Part shown: piece after piece, positions 37,535 through 45,986 of the stretch
Layout: every line of letters begins with the position of its first letter
Numbering within the stretch: position 1 is the stretch's first letter
Source: Methanobacterium sp. BRmetb2
GTDB taxonomy: Archaea > Methanobacteriota > Methanobacteria > Methanobacteriales > Methanobacteriaceae
DNA length: 64,000 bases
Assembly: GCA_003491285.1 (NCBI GenBank)
Contig: CP022705.1
Coordinates: 1,113,501-1,177,500, forward strand
Direction of reading: 5' to 3'
Notes under the pieces: model-generated
The model's input: only the letters and a program-made list of their open reading frames with translations
Databases searched by the model: none
What the model was told of the DNA's origin: nothing
Made by a program: the position numbers and the translations under genes

Positions 37535-37817
37535 TTTAGGTGGATAATTTCTAAATTTAGATTATTCATACCTATAATTTATTTATTATTCGATGAAAAT
37601 AGTTAATGCGGTTTTGGGAAGATTTTACTATTTTTAAGAGTTTTAAATTTTGAAACATTACATTTAAGAAAGTATAATACTGAAAATTGACCATAAATGG
37701 ATTAATAAACTTAAATCTACTTAATTTTTGTTATTAAAAATATTTGATACATTCGGATGTTTTTAAGCTAAAATCAATTAATTGAGATTATAAAATTAGG
37801 AATATTTGAGGGCTTTA

Positions 37818-38612
37818 TCAAAAATCAATATCCAGAACTTCTTTTATGTTATTAACCACCACATCAGCAGCATCAAAGACTTTTTGAGGGGTATTTTCTT
37901 CCTGTTGTAAAGTTAAAACTCCAATATCTGCTTCTTCTAGGGCCAGTATGTCATTGGCACTATTCCCAACCATCATAACTTTATATTTCTTTTTTAATTC
38001 CCTTACAATTTCTTTTTTTCGTCGGGAATCAGCTGTACTGAACACATTTTCCAGTGGAATATCTATAAACCGGGCCAGTTCTTCAAGGGATTTTTTACGA
38101 TCTCCAGAGGCAACATATATATCAATGCCTCTTGTTTCAAGTCTCCGAATAACATCTGTAACTTCAGGGAATAATTTACCCCCTGCAGTTATGGTAAATT
38201 CGATTTTACCTTTTTTGATATTGACTATAAAACCGGAACCACTGCATATTTGTACATTGAACTTTTTTTCAATAACTGCATTAATAGTATCCTTAACATC
38301 TTGTACTGTGGTTTTATCATCTTTTATTGCCTTTAAAACACTGTCTTTTTTTATATCTGCTGCAGAATAACTTACATCGAATTTTATATTGTTGCGGGTA
38401 ATGAATTGATATATGGTCTGAGTTGGTATGGCGTTGATGATACATTTAGATGGGTCGGTTTGCAGGACTACCAGCGCTCTCTTGGAATCATAATCCACAA
38501 CATCAATTGAACTGACGTAGTCACATATCTGGCCGTTCTTAATATTTTTCAGGGCCCGATACCTTTCAATCAAAGTTCCAGAGTTATCAAATACAACTGC
38601 CTTAGGAGTCAT
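37818..38612 (-). CDS. Soluble P-type-ATPase-like HAD phosphatase (MJ0968-like)
   Basis: A ~264-residue HAD protein whose catalytic motif is VVFDNSGTL, closer to the DKTGT of P-type ATPases than to the DxDGT of ordinary HAD enzymes. Motif II is YVASGDRKKSLEELA near residue 165, and motif III/IV is VMMVGNSANDILALEEADIGV near residue 212. No membrane segments are present. Layout and length match the Methanocaldococcus protein MJ0968, described as a soluble P-type ATPase-like phosphatase. An ATG at 38612 is chosen over a GTG nine bases upstream. LysE is encoded upstream on the same strand, 119 bases away. Confidence 0.8.
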   Translation of the reverse strand: MTPKAVVFDNSGTLIERYRALKNIKNGQICDYVSSIDVVDYDSKRALVVLQTDPSKCIINAIPTQTIYQFITRNNIKFDVSYSAADIKKDSVLKAIKDDKTTVQDVKDTINAVIEKKFNVQICSGSGFIVNIKKGKIEFTITAGGKLFPEVTDVIRRLETRGIDIYVASGDRKKSLEELARFIDIPLENVFSTADSRRKKEIVRELKKKYKVMMVGNSANDILALEEADIGVLTLQQEENTPQKVFDAADVVVNNIKEVLDIDF

Positions 38613-38731
38613 TTTATTCACATTCAGATATAATAGTAGTTAGATCGTCTAAACAATATATAATTATATAACCTCTACTTAAATCCGCTATATTGATTTG
38701 TTATCATATCATTTTAAAGGAATATTTAGGA

Positions 38732-39361
38732 TTATTTAAGGATAGTAACGCTTGTTATGAAGTATAAACCAAGAGCTACTAAAAATACACCACATATCCT
38801 CATTATCCAGGTGTATGAATGTTTATTCATTATTCGAGATCCTTTACTGGTAAAAAACGACACCATACTGTACCATGATAGATCAGCAGACCAGTGGCCC
38901 ACTAAAAATCCAAGAAGTCCAACTATTCCTGCGATTTCAAGTCCTTTAAACATGAATGCAAATCCTATGGTGGCCCACCAGATGAAAAAGTAGGGATTAG
39001 ATATGCTGGTGATAATACCATCGGCGATTGAACTGTGATTACTTTTCAATTCTTCTTCAGGTTCATATGAATCAGGATCTGTCTTGAAGAGATTGTAACC
39101 CATGAACATCAATACAAAACCTCCCAATACTCCTATAACCAGCGCAGCCATAGGAGAATCTATTAACCAACGCAATCCGCCGATAATTAGGATTATCAAA
39201 ACTATTTCTGCAATAATATGCCCGGAAACAACCATTGGGCCGGCCAAATATCCTTTTTTCAAAGAATCGGAGATGGTCACCGTTAGCATAGGCCCAGGAA
39301 CCAGTGCTCCAGATAGTCCTGCTGCAAATGAGGTTAATACAAAAAATATTAATTCCAACAA
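38732..39361 (-). CDS. LysE family exporter
   Basis: A 209-residue membrane protein with six helices and the LysE/RhtB N-terminal signature AAGLSGALVPGPMLTVTISDSLKKG. LysE proteins export amino acids or other small polar compounds. The start is TTG at 39361, immediately after an in-frame stop, with GTGAT four bases further upstream, the same arrangement seen before the isomerase-like gene. The substrate is unknown. Confidence 0.85.
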   Translation of the reverse strand: MLELIFFVLTSFAAGLSGALVPGPMLTVTISDSLKKGYLAGPMVVSGHIIAEIVLIILIIGGLRWLIDSPMAALVIGVLGGFVLMFMGYNLFKTDPDSYEPEEELKSNHSSIADGIITSISNPYFFIWWATIGFAFMFKGLEIAGIVGLLGFLVGHWSADLSWYSMVSFFTSKGSRIMNKHSYTWIMRICGVFLVALGLYFITSVTILK

Positions 39362-39421
39362 TTAAATCACGATAATTGTAAAAAATTACATGAATTTGGA
39401 CTTATAAATCGATTTATGGGG

Positions 39422-39586
39422 TTAGTTACATTCATTTAAGATTTTCATTATTTCTGTGAGGTGATAGTCAATGGTTTCCACTTTTTCTTTTCTAAATGAT
39501 TTTGTCCTGCTTAATAATCGGAAACGTTCGGAAATATGGCCCATCTTGTTAATTAAATCTGTTACATATACTTTATTTTGGTACAT
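39422..39586 (-). CDS. Small uncharacterised protein (54 residues)
   Basis: An open frame of 54 codons with ATG at 39586 and GGTGG four bases upstream. The predicted protein starts MYQNKVYVTDLINKMGHI, is highly charged and basic in the middle (RFRLLSRTKSFRKEKVE), and ends DYHLTEIMKILNECN. It looks helical and soluble. Codon use resembles neighbours rather than random AT-rich DNA, and no overlapping ORF competes. I do not recognise a family. It lies 60 bases upstream of lysE on the same strand and could share its transcript. Confidence 0.6.
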   Translation of the reverse strand: MYQNKVYVTDLINKMGHISERFRLLSRTKSFRKEKVETIDYHLTEIMKILNECN

Positions 39587-39802
39587 TGAACCACCAGTAT
39601 GAGATTATGTTTCAATGGGTATAAATTTATTGAAGGAAATTTTTTTCCTTATTTAATACAGTAGATTATGTTAAAATAAAGTTAATATAAAACAATTAAG
39701 TATTTAAAATCTTTAATATTGGTTCAATTCATGAAAAAATAGGAATATATTAAAATATAAAATTTTGAAGTTATTATTTTCTTTAAAGAGAATTTTAGAG
39801 TA

Positions 39803-40795
39803 TTAATCGAGGAAGTTGATTTTTTGGCCCTTTCCTTCTTTCAATGCTTTTTCATAGATCATCCAAGCGGTTGTTATATCTTGAACAGCAAGCCCAGTAG
39901 AATCAAAAATTGTTATTTCTTCATCGGACTGTCTTCCTGGACTTTTTCCGGCGATAACATCCCCAATTCTAGCTTGTATATCCTCTCTTTTAATTTGTCC
40001 TGTGGATACGGGTATATTTATTTCACCACTGTGGCTAGCCTGTTCCCAGCAGTCTATTACTACTTTTGATCTAAGAGTTAAACTGGTTTCAAGTTCTTGT
40101 TTTTCAGGAGCATCAGCACCCATGGCATTTATATGTGTTCCTTCTCTTATCCATTTCGATTTTATAACCGGAACTTTTACAGGGGTACTGGTTACCACCA
40201 CGTCAACATTAGTAACGGCCTCTTTTGCAGAATCCACTGCTTTTACAGGAAATCCAAATTTTTCGGATATCATTTTAGCAAATCTGGTACGGGATGCACA
40301 GGTTCGACAGAATACCTTGGCATTTTTGATATCCATAACTTCGTTTAGAGCCATTATTTGTGTTTCAGCTTGTTTACCTGCCCCCACCAGTCCAATTGTT
40401 TCAGAATTGTCACGGGCCAGATATTTGGTTGCAATACCCCCGGCGGCACCAGTTCTCATGTTGGTTATCCAGGTTCCATCCATTAATGCTACTGGAAAAC
40501 CTGTTTTTGGTTCAACTAATTCAATTAATCCCATTACTGTGGGAAGGCCATGATTTTGTGGATTGTCTGGGTGTACATTAACATTTTTTACCCCAGATTG
40601 GTCCATATTTCTAAGGTAACAGGGCATTATCCGCAAATCCCCATTATGTTTTCTATAATAAAGATATTTTTTGGCAGGCATCTGCACCCTACGCCGGGCA
40701 TGCTCCAAATACCCAGTTTCAACAGATTCTATTATTTCATCCATTTTAGCCATTTTTTTTATTTCGCTCTGTTTTAACACAATTGTTGCCGGCAT
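39803..40795 (-). CDS. Ornithine cyclodeaminase/mu-crystallin family, probably alanine dehydrogenase
   Basis: A 330-residue Rossmann protein with an N-terminal substrate domain (RVQMPAKKYLYYRKHNGDLR, and LMDGTWITNMRTGAAGGIATKYLA near residue 104). The NAD-binding motif is GLVGAGKQAETQ near residue 138, and INAMGADAPEKQELE near residue 223 lies in the active-site region. It fits the archaeal alanine dehydrogenase branch better than ornithine cyclodeaminase, but related branches (imine reductases) cannot be excluded. GAGGTG precedes the ATG. It is preceded by a region with two direct repeats. Confidence 0.82.
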   Translation of the reverse strand: MPATIVLKQSEIKKMAKMDEIIESVETGYLEHARRRVQMPAKKYLYYRKHNGDLRIMPCYLRNMDQSGVKNVNVHPDNPQNHGLPTVMGLIELVEPKTGFPVALMDGTWITNMRTGAAGGIATKYLARDNSETIGLVGAGKQAETQIMALNEVMDIKNAKVFCRTCASRTRFAKMISEKFGFPVKAVDSAKEAVTNVDVVVTSTPVKVPVIKSKWIREGTHINAMGADAPEKQELETSLTLRSKVVIDCWEQASHSGEINIPVSTGQIKREDIQARIGDVIAGKSPGRQSDEEITIFDSTGLAVQDITTAWMIYEKALKEGKGQKINFLD

Positions 40796-41114
40796 TCATG
40801 CACCTCAAAGATTGATAGATATACTGATATTCTCATGTATCCATATACAGATATACTATTTTAATTTTACTAGTAGTGCACGTTAATTCACAAATGGAGA
40901 AATGTTGATTAAAATTAAGAAAGTAGAATTCTAAACTCAAAAAAAACTCATAAAGTTTTGTAAATGTTATCGAAACTCTTTTTTTATAGTTTGATACCAA
41001 ATTAACTTAAATTGTAAATTATTTATTAAACATTCACAATAATGATTTAAAGGAAGATGTAATTTCACTTAATTCATACTTATATGTTTAAATAAAGGCT
41101 TTTTTAAAATAGGA
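40796..41114. other. Upstream region of the alanine dehydrogenase-like gene
   Basis: A 319-base AT-rich spacer after the coiled-coil gene. It holds the two AGATATACT repeats near its left end and the GAGGTG ribosome site. No ORF of interest or structured RNA was seen. Confidence 0.5.
40817..40857. repeat. Paired AGATATACT direct repeats (candidate operator)
   Basis: AGATATACT occurs at 40817-40825 and at 40849-40857, 32 bases apart, about three helical turns. They lie 22-62 bases upstream of the alanine-dehydrogenase-like start codon, where the promoter must be. A regulator binding site is plausible, but TATA-like sequence could also explain the similarity. Confidence 0.35.
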
Positions 41115-41570
41115 TTATAATAATCTTAGATCATAGTTTTTAGAAACCATCAGCTTTAAGTACATTATCTTTTTATCAAGAGCACTCATCTTATCTTTCA
41201 TTTCACGATACATTTCCATATATTTGGCTCTATCACTATCTGCATCTTTATACTCTCTTTTGAGGTCTTCGTGTAATTTAATAAGGCTTTTTTTGACAAT
41301 TTCATCTTTTTCTTTGTTAGCAGTGTCTATTTCATCTTTTTTCTGGACGATTCGCTTTTCAACATCTTCTTTATTCTGTTTTAGCTCATCAATTTCTGTT
41401 TCCAGATTTTTTAAGAGTTTTTCCATTTCAGAGTCATTTTCTTTTTCCAGTAATTTCTCTTTAAGTTTTATAATCTTGTCTGCTGTGTTTAAAACTATAT
41501 CATCGTTTTTGACTTTTAAAGACTTTAATTTACTTAATTCATCTTCAGAATTATTAATAATATCTTCCAT
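41115..41570 (-). CDS. Coiled-coil protein
   Basis: A 151-residue, highly charged, Lys/Glu-rich protein predicted to be almost all alpha-helical coiled coil (residues ~5-145), with heptad-like patterns such as IIKLKEKLLEKE and LEKNLETEIDEL-type repeats. No family is recognised. The ATG given has no ribosome site. The frame stays open upstream and encodes a plausible IELDEFLEDAGVLNTVKS extension. GGAG at 41636-41639 would fit a start at ATA (41627) or ATT (41630), adding 19-20 residues, so the true start may be non-canonical. It is transcribed away from the transglutaminase's downstream end, same strand. Confidence 0.65.
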   Translation of the reverse strand: MEDIINNSEDELSKLKSLKVKNDDIVLNTADKIIKLKEKLLEKENDSEMEKLLKNLETEIDELKQNKEDVEKRIVQKKDEIDTANKEKDEIVKKSLIKLHEDLKREYKDADSDRAKYMEMYREMKDKMSALDKKIMYLKLMVSKNYDLRLL

Positions 41571-41639
41571 AGATTTAACTGTGTTTAATACTCCAGCATC
41601 TTCTAAAAATTCATCTAATTCAATTATAATAACATCTCC

Positions 41640-41946
41640 AGTTAATCTTCAATAAGTTAATCAAAAAATAAATCTATATCAGCATTTAAATAAAAACTAA
41701 AATTTTCATTCTTTGACGTAAACTTATATTGATCTTATGCAGATATAATACTTGTGAAAATTTTTTTAAAATCATTATAAACAAATTGTTTTAGCTATAA
41801 ACATTTAAAACTATTTAAAAAATATAAAAATTACTTTTTAATGTTATAAAATAAAAAATGGAATTAAAATTTCATTTTTCTAATTAAAAAACTCAATCTA
41901 ATCAATCAAACTTTTTTGAAAGAAATTCTCTTTTAAAAAAATAAAT
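41640..41946. other. Intergenic region, transglutaminase / coiled-coil gene
   Basis: About 300 AT-rich bases. On the minus strand AAAAATG and CATTTTT around 41853-41880 can form a weak hairpin followed by a T-rich tract, a possible terminator of the transglutaminase gene. Nothing else is evident. Confidence 0.4.
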
Positions 41947-42918
41947 TTAGAAAGGTAATTGAGCGTATCTACCTTTCCAATACAAGATTTTACAGTTGTT
42001 TTGTGTTCCAAAAGTATTTCTGGAGCTAGTTGGGTCAGCTGTGATCCATTTTCCATTTACATAAAGTTCAGCCCAAATGTGTCCCACGGTCATACTGGTA
42101 AATTTGCACTGTGCATGAGCATATTTCGCTGGTATCCCTGAGGCTCTAGCAAGAGCTATCAGTAGATGACTCTGGTCTATACAATTGGCATTCTTACGTT
42201 CCATAGTTTTGATGGCACCGTATTTAGTGTTATAATAAAAAGTGTAACTGACTTTGTCTCTGACCCATTTAAATAAAGCATTAGCTTTATCATAGTTAGA
42301 AGTTAATCCTTTGGTTATAGATTTTGCCAGGGCTTTTATCCTAGAATCAGTCGATTGACAATTGTTAGTGGATTTTAAGTATTGTTGAAGTGAACTGTTA
42401 GTTTGATTGATTTGTTTATCAAGTTCTGATTGTTTTACATATTTGTAAGCGTATTTTGTCTGATATTTGTACGCTGTTCTATATTTCCATTGGTATTTCC
42501 ACTTGTAAGTCCATTTATAGGTCCACTTGTAGCTATAGGAAGATTTCCAATAGTATTTCCAACGTCCGTAAGATTTATACCATCGCTTGTAACTTCGTTT
42601 GTATGTTTTTTTATACCATTTTTTATACCATGATTTATAATAACTCTTATATTTTTGTTTATAAGCCGTTTTCACGGTATAACTATACTTTACTTTGACT
42701 AGGGGATCTTCTATTGTGGTGTTGGTTTTGTTTGTTTGATTGGTTGTATTTACCGCACCTTCTTCAAGGTCATTGTCTGTAGTATTATTTGTAGTTTCTA
42801 TGGTTTGATTTTCTTCTGTTGCACTGACACTAGTGACACAAATTGCCATAACGCTAGCTACTAAAAAAATTGCTAATAATAATCGCCGCGTAATTTTACC
42901 GCCTCCAACCCAATACAA
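41947..42918 (-). CDS. Secreted transglutaminase-like protein with Lys/Tyr/Trp-rich region
   Basis: A signal peptide (TRRLLLAIFLVASVMAICVTSVSA) is followed by an Asn/Thr-rich linker with many N-glycosylation sites. Next comes an 89-residue segment (~74-162) with 25 Tyr, 9 Trp, many Lys/Arg and no Asp or Glu. The C-terminal transglutaminase-like domain has intact Cys (NANCIDQSHLL), His (VGHIWAELYVNGKW) and Asp (TADPTSS). Related domains in methanogens and their viruses cut pseudomurein isopeptide bonds, so wall remodelling is plausible but inferred. TTG at 42918 is the canonical start; GGAGG sits seven bases before an ATT at 42894, which would start exactly at the signal peptide and is favoured. 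Confidence 0.82.
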   Translation of the reverse strand: MYWVGGGKITRRLLLAIFLVASVMAICVTSVSATEENQTIETTNNTTDNDLEEGAVNTTNQTNKTNTTIEDPLVKVKYSYTVKTAYKQKYKSYYKSWYKKWYKKTYKRSYKRWYKSYGRWKYYWKSSYSYKWTYKWTYKWKYQWKYRTAYKYQTKYAYKYVKQSELDKQINQTNSSLQQYLKSTNNCQSTDSRIKALAKSITKGLTSNYDKANALFKWVRDKVSYTFYYNTKYGAIKTMERKNANCIDQSHLLIALARASGIPAKYAHAQCKFTSMTVGHIWAELYVNGKWITADPTSSRNTFGTQNNCKILYWKGRYAQLPF

Positions 42919-43838
42919 GGATCTTCAATTCATGTTTCACCGGATATTTTCAATTTTTTAATATCTTTTTTTAGGTGGATGATCACTTGTTTGGGACTGG
43001 AAATAAAATTAATTTGAGAGTATTTAAAGTTTTTCATTTATTTTCCATAAAAAAACTTTTTTAAAACTTATTTTTTGGTTTAAAACACTTTTAAAACGAA
43101 TTATATTGGGGTAAATGGAAGTGTTTATCCCTATATCTTTTTTACAAAAATATCCTTTTTTAATGACTATTTTTATATAAAAACAGTTTAAATTGTTTTG
43201 TTTTATCATCATTTATCAGAGGATATGAGTATTTAGAGTAAAATTACAATTTAAATTATATGACGACCTATTTTTATTCCTGTTAGAATTAGATTCAGAA
43301 AATTTGTTATTTATCTATTAAAAAGCAACATATACCTTTTTTAAATATTAAACTCGTTTTTAATAGAATAAATATGCTAATTCCCCACAATATTAATGAG
43401 GGATTCATAAAAAGTTATATTCAGTACTTTTATTTAGTAATTCAAACGATTTTACTAAATTTAATCATTAAAAACATCAGTTTTAATAGTGAATATTAAT
43501 TATAAAAATCTATTTACCCATTATAATGGAATAAAAAATTATATTTAGCTTATGGTTTGTTTTAAAATTCATTTATTTTATTAAATAATAAATATGAATC
43601 ATATATCATTTTATTAAATAATTCAGGTTGTATCAGGTTCTAGATAAAATATATTACAAAATTAAAATATTAAACAGGGTATTATTATGGTTTGGTAAAT
43701 GAATGAAATTATCATTTTGCAAAAATTTATATAGAAAGGCTCTTTAACATTAATCGATTTTTCGAATATTTCCATTAAAATATTTCCATTAATAATTTTA
43801 TAAAGATCATTTCTTAAAATAGATTTGCAGGTGCTTTA
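42919..43838. other. Long AT-rich intergenic region
   Basis: This 920-base stretch between the divergent transglutaminase and trkA-like genes has no credible gene. The only longer frame (43024-43212, minus strand) is Lys/Ile/Asn-rich, has no ribosome site and looks like chance reading of AT-rich DNA. A 14-base tandem repeat occurs near the right end. A small RNA cannot be excluded, but no GC-rich structured segment stands out. Confidence 0.5.
43765..43792. repeat. 14-base perfect tandem repeat upstream of trkA-like gene
   Basis: AATATTTCCATTAA occurs twice without spacer (43765-43778 and 43779-43792). It lies 46-74 bases before the TrkA ATG, in the expected promoter region. It may be a regulator or TBP/TFB site or simple sequence duplication. 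Confidence 0.6.
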
Positions 43839-44489
43839 ATGTATGTAGTTATTATGGGTGGAGGAAGAGTTGGATTGAACCTGGCCAAGGCACTGGTTAT
43901 GGGGGGGCATGACATAACTCTTATTGAATCTGATGATGTTTTATGTGGAGATTTAGCTTCGGAATTGGATGCTCTGGTCATATGTGGAAACGGTTCTGAT
44001 AAAAAAATATTGGACGAGGCTAATATTGGTGACGCTGATGTTTTTGTTGCAGCCACGGGTAATGATGAATCAAACATTTTAGCTTGTATAATGGCCAATG
44101 ATTATGACCTTAAAAAGATTATTGCCCGAGTTACTGATCCTAATCACGAAAAAGTTTTTTTGAAGATTGGAGTGGACGCGGTGGTTAGTCCAGAACTTAC
44201 AGCAGCAAGTTATCTGGAAAAAGTCATAATAAGGCCTAAAGTGGCGGATCTGGTTGTTTTAGGAAAAGGCGATGCGGAAATTATCGACATTACTGTTGCT
44301 AATAAACAGGTAGTAGGGAAAAAAATTAGTGAAATTAACCCTACTGAAGATTACATGATATGTGCCATGCACGAAAATGAAGACATTGTTATTCCTAAAC
44401 CAGACATGGTTTTAAAAAGGGGAGACAGAGTTTCTGTTCTTGCCAAAACAAAGGCAGTTAGAAAAGTAGTAAATAAATTCATGGTTTAA
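43839..44489 (+). CDS. trkA: TrkA family potassium uptake regulator
   Basis: A 216-residue cytoplasmic protein. RCK-N binds NAD(H) or nucleotide (MYVVIMGGGRVGLNLAKAL, and LIESDD at the end of strand 2, VAATGNDESN). RCK-C spans ~135-216. It gates TrkH/KtrB-type potassium channels, but no channel gene lies next to it, so its partner is elsewhere. AGGTGC precedes the ATG. A 14-base tandem repeat lies in its promoter region. Confidence 0.92.
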   Translation: MYVVIMGGGRVGLNLAKALVMGGHDITLIESDDVLCGDLASELDALVICGNGSDKKILDEANIGDADVFVAATGNDESNILACIMANDYDLKKIIARVTDPNHEKVFLKIGVDAVVSPELTAASYLEKVIIRPKVADLVVLGKGDAEIIDITVANKQVVGKKISEINPTEDYMICAMHENEDIVIPKPDMVLKRGDRVSVLAKTKAVRKVVNKFMV

Positions 44490-44991
44490 ACAATCTTATT
44501 TAGATTTAACTTTCATTTTAAAGTCTATTAGCAATAAAAAATTTTTTTCAAAATTAAAATAATTTAGATGGATTAACTCTATTTCTGTTCCTATTTTGTG
44601 CCTGATTTTTTTGTCTGGGCTCTGATTCAATATTGGTTTTGTAATTGGTTACAATTGTTAGTACAATCTGCTTTGATTTTGATATTTGGTCTGATTTTGT
44701 TGTTGGCTTTGATTTTATGTTTGTAAATATGTTCTATTCGTATCTTCCAGTCTGCTAATGCCTCCTATAAATTGATAATGATATTTAAGTTTTCAAAAGT
44801 TAAAACTTATGTTAAAATGATGGGAAATATAAATCTAATCAATATTAATCTCTAATCATTTGCATTTAATGCTTTTTTCCTAAATTGGTTCCAGTATTGC
44901 TAACTGACAAAATTATTTCTTATATACGAATATAGTACATCTTAATAATCTTTATTATAAAATATTTCCAGGAATATAAAGGGTTTTAGAA
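44490..44991. other. Low-complexity intergenic region
   Basis: About 500 bases between the TrkA and DUF1624 genes. From 44580 to 44720 the plus strand is rich in TGATTTTG-like units, and TTGTAA/TTACAA (around 44638-44653) form an inverted repeat. On the minus strand AGGAGG at 44761-44766 precedes a ~43-codon open frame that lacks a usable start and then shifts frame into an Asn/Gln-rich stretch. I do not call a gene; a remnant is possible. Confidence 0.4.
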
Positions 44992-45765
44992 ATGAATAAA
45001 AATTTAAAAAAAAGATTCTGGGAAATTGATTCTTTAAGGGGTATTGCAATAGTATTGATGGTAGTATACCATTTTTTGTTTGATTTAAACTATTTTAATA
45101 TTTATAATTTTAATTTAAGTTCAGGATTTTTATGGTGGTTTGCAAGAATTGATGCAGGCATATTCATACTATTGGTGGGAATCTCTTTAACTCTCAGTTA
45201 TTCTAGAAACAGATTAATAGGTATTGATTATGAAAAAAAATCGTTGTTTATCAAATATCTTAAAAGAGGTTTGAAAATATTCTTTTATGGTATGATAATA
45301 ACTTTGATCACTTGGATTTTTATTAGAGAAGAGTTTATTATATTTGGAGTTCTTCATTTCATTGGTTTGGCCATAATTTTAGAGTACCCCTTTATTAACT
45401 ATAAATATCTCAATTTAGTTTTAGGAACGATTTTTATAGGTTCTGGTATTATCTTAAGCTATTTTAGGTTTAATTTCTATTTTTTAGCGTGGATTGGTTT
45501 CATACCTTCAACTTTGAATACTGTTGATTATTTTCCTCTTTTGCCATGGTTAGGTGTGGTTTCCATAGGTTTGTTTTTAGGAAATATTTTTTATAGGAAC
45601 TACAAGAGAAGATTTTTTTTGCCGGATCTATCAAAAACCGGGATCATTCGACTATTTAGTTTTTTAGGACGAAACTCATTAATCATATATTTAATCCATC
45701 AACCAGTATTGATAGTTACTTTATATTTATTGGGGGGTTTAAATATAACTCTTTTGTTCAATTAA
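44992..45765 (+). CDS. DUF1624 (heparan-alpha-glucosaminide N-acetyltransferase-like) membrane protein
   Basis: A 257-residue membrane protein with about seven helices. The N-terminal WEIDSLRGIAIVLMVVYHFLFDL contains the Arg and His typical of DUF1624 and related acyltransferase-3-like families, where the His is the likely acetyl acceptor. RIDAGIFILLVGISLTLSYSR and LPWLGVVSIGLFLGN are also typical. It probably moves acyl groups across or onto membrane glycans. AAGGG precedes the ATG. It stands alone. Confidence 0.8.
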   Translation: MNKNLKKRFWEIDSLRGIAIVLMVVYHFLFDLNYFNIYNFNLSSGFLWWFARIDAGIFILLVGISLTLSYSRNRLIGIDYEKKSLFIKYLKRGLKIFFYGMIITLITWIFIREEFIIFGVLHFIGLAIILEYPFINYKYLNLVLGTIFIGSGIILSYFRFNFYFLAWIGFIPSTLNTVDYFPLLPWLGVVSIGLFLGNIFYRNYKRRFFLPDLSKTGIIRLFSFLGRNSLIIYLIHQPVLIVTLYLLGGLNITLLFN

Positions 45766-45986
45766 ACCATTATTGCATGTTAGTTTTACTAATGGAAAAA
45801 ATGTTATTTGACATAATTTTGTAATAATAGATAATTAAATACTAAAGGAACCATGATATATTATGGTTATATCCAGACATGATTATATGCTAGTCATATC
45901 GGTTTTAATATGGAAATTGTACTTTTATCAAATGTCATAATAATTCATTGTAGGATATTCTTATCTAAAAATTGTCGGGTGTAATT

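Noticed and set aside
42946..42960. Two-codon mini-ORF (ATG AAT TGA) with GGTGA in the transglutaminase leader
   Set aside because: Too short to support beyond chance.
43024..43212. 62-codon minus-strand ORF in the long spacer
   Set aside because: Lys/Ile/Asn-rich translation, no ribosome site, and located in very AT-rich DNA; looks like chance.
44580..44770. Minus-strand frame behind an AGGAGG, with an Asn/Gln-rich second part
   Set aside because: No ATG, GTG, TTG or near-cognate codon at usable spacing, and a frame change is needed; recorded as a possible remnant only.
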